The translations under genes were made by a program, and so were the position numbers. From assembly GCF_014204795.1 (NCBI RefSeq), contig NZ_JACHMB010000001.1:1550001-1614000 (forward strand): a stretch of 64,000 bases of DNA, in the 5' to 3' direction. Under the pieces are notes generated by a model, which was not told the DNA's origin, made no database searches, and worked only from the letters and a program-made list of their open reading frames with translations. Shown here in pieces: positions 63,220 to 64,000 of this stretch. Each line of letters opens with the position of its first letter. Positions within the stretch are counted from its first letter, which is position 1. This DNA comes from Nonomuraea jabiensis. GTDB taxonomy: Bacteria; Actinomycetota; Actinomycetes; Streptosporangiales; Streptosporangiaceae.

Positions 63220-63804
63220 TCAGCCGGCCGCCTCGCCGAGTTCGGCGACGCTGGGCCGGACGGGTTGCGGACGCGCCTCCAGGTGGGCGAACGCCTCCTC
63301 CACCGTGGAGGTCCAGGAGATCGCGTCGAAGACGTCGGGCCGGGTGAAGCCCTCGTCGTACAGGTGGTTCATCAGCTGCTTGAGCGGGTCGTACAGACCC
63401 CAGGGGTCGAGGATCACCAAGGGGCGGTCGTGGACGCCGAGCACCCGCGCGGTCCAGATCTCGAACAGCTCCTCCAGCGTGCCGATGCCGCCGGGCAGCA
63501 CGAGGAACGCGTCGGAGCGAGCGTCCATGACCCCCTTGCGCTCGCGCATGTCGGTGGTGACGATCAGCTCGTCCGACTCCTCGTCCGCCACCTCGATGTC
63601 CACCAGCACCTGCGGGATCACGCCGATCGTGCGGCCGCCGCCCGCGCGGACGGCCGAGCCGACCGCGCCCATGCAGGAGACCGTGGCGCCGCCGCTCACC
63701 AGGGTGTGGCCCCGTCTGGCGAGCTCGGCGCCCACGTGTCCGGCCAGGTCGATGTACTTGTTGTCGATGTTCAGGCTGGAGGCGCAGAAGACGCAGATAT
63801 TCAC
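63220..63804 (-). CDS. LOG family protein (cytokinin riboside 5'-monophosphate phosphoribohydrolase-like)
   Basis: 194-residue Rossmann-fold protein of the TIGR00730/LOG family. ICVFCASSLNIDNKYIDLAGHVGAELARRGHTLVSGGATVSCMGAVG, the signature PGGIGTLEELFEIWT with the conserved Glu, and VILDPWGLYDPL. M. tuberculosis Rv1205, a close relative in the same gene order, releases cytokinin bases from nucleotides; other members are lysine decarboxylase-like in name only. A second LOG-type gene ends 12 bp upstream on the same strand. Confidence 0.92.
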   Translation of the reverse strand: MNICVFCASSLNIDNKYIDLAGHVGAELARRGHTLVSGGATVSCMGAVGSAVRAGGGRTIGVIPQVLVDIEVADEESDELIVTTDMRERKGVMDARSDAFLVLPGGIGTLEELFEIWTARVLGVHDRPLVILDPWGLYDPLKQLMNHLYDEGFTRPDVFDAISWTSTVEEAFAHLEARPQPVRPSVAELGEAAG

Positions 63805-63815
63805 ATCGAGGAAGC

Positions 63816-64000
63816 CTATTGGGGCTCGGCGTACTGGGCCGCGGCGGCTTCCAGCTCCTCTTCGCGCTGCCTGGAGCGGGCCCGGTCGGCGTCCACGATG
63901 ATGCGCACGGCCTCGTCCACGTCGTCGGTGAGGGTGATCAGGTCGAGGTCCTGGGGGGCGATCTTGCCGGTGCCGAGCAGGGTGCCCTTGATCCAGTCGA
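63816..64000 (-). CDS. LOG-family-like protein, C-terminal part only
   Basis: Only the last 61 codons are in the window. The frame reads DWIKGTLLGTGKIAPQDLDL, ITLTDDVDEAVRIIVDADRA, RSRQREEELEAAAAQYAEPQ and ends at TAG 63816-63818. The DWIK...GKI...DL...TDDVDEAVRII pattern is the usual C-terminus of the larger actinobacterial TIGR00730 proteins, so it probably is a second LOG paralogue. It lies 11 bp upstream of the complete LOG gene and in the same direction, suggesting an operon. The beginning lies outside the window. Confidence 0.75.
   Translation of the reverse strand, partial: DWIKGTLLGTGKIAPQDLDLITLTDDVDEAVRIIVDADRARSRQREEELEAAAAQYAEPQ

Overview
The window is chromosomal DNA of a high-GC actinobacterium. 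The signs are pervasive G/C third positions, many GTG/TTG starts, stop/start overlaps, and actinobacterial signature genes: AdnAB, FasR-DUF3107, MoeZ, mycosins, SigE-RseA-HtrA-TatB, and a DUF3117-type 55-residue protein. Gene content and the small secreted Gly/Trp-rich proteins suggest Streptosporangiales (Nonomuraea-like); that genus-level guess is inference. No rRNA, tRNA, CRISPR array, insertion sequence or phage module was recognised.

Layout. (1) 1-3778: the end of an NRPS-independent siderophore operon (two IucA/IucC synthetases and a PLP decarboxylase). (2) 3738-20220: the adnA-adnB helicase-nuclease pair, a NUDIX enzyme, a TagB/TagF-like polymer transferase, an alkyltransferase-like protein, and a tandem duplication of a two-gene module (membrane-anchored protein plus mycosin-type protease) downstream of moeZ. 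(3) 20264-24840: an alpha/beta hydrolase, then an accessory locus of four small secreted Gly/Trp/Arg-rich proteins arranged as a palindrome (copies 1,2 on +; copies 3,4 on -), with paired conserved leaders, flanking hairpins and two central palindromic elements. (4) 24911-33102: ku with divergent ligase and polymerase genes (bacterial end joining), then fasR, DUF3107, a MiaE-like ferritin-fold protein and an RhlE helicase that appears to start at CTG. (5) 33234-48689: mixed housekeeping and accessory genes, including hydrolase, MFS and EamA transporters, RecB-family nuclease, a metallo-beta-lactamase fold protein without its metal ligands, NUDIX, a large BNR-repeat membrane protein, CPBP protease, CitE-type lyase, and a MgtE-N/CBS plus DUF1003 pair. 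(6) 48673-64000: MarR, mrp, tatB, htrA, rseA, sigE, O-methyltransferase, pepA, DUF3117, tag and LOG-family genes. Their order matches, as I recall it, the Mycobacterium tuberculosis Rv1205-Rv1232c region. A paaX / enoyl-CoA hydratase / polysaccharide lyase 8 triad interrupts it.

How the parts relate. AdnAB resects and Ku-LigD-type proteins seal DNA breaks, while ATL and Tag deal with alkylation damage, so DNA repair is over-represented. SigE, its anti-sigma factor, HtrA and TatB form the envelope-stress block. tatB is notable because it sits between two 131-bp inverted repeat arms that differ at a single position, set inside opposing tandem-repeat arrays. A 23-bp piece of the same repeat recurs 40 kb away at 11192-11214.

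The strongest candidates for something undescribed are the palindromic Gly/Trp-rich secreted protein locus (about 21.87-24.84 kb), the repeat-flanked tatB segment (50.5-52.24 kb), and the tandem mycosin modules that lack any ESX core genes in view.
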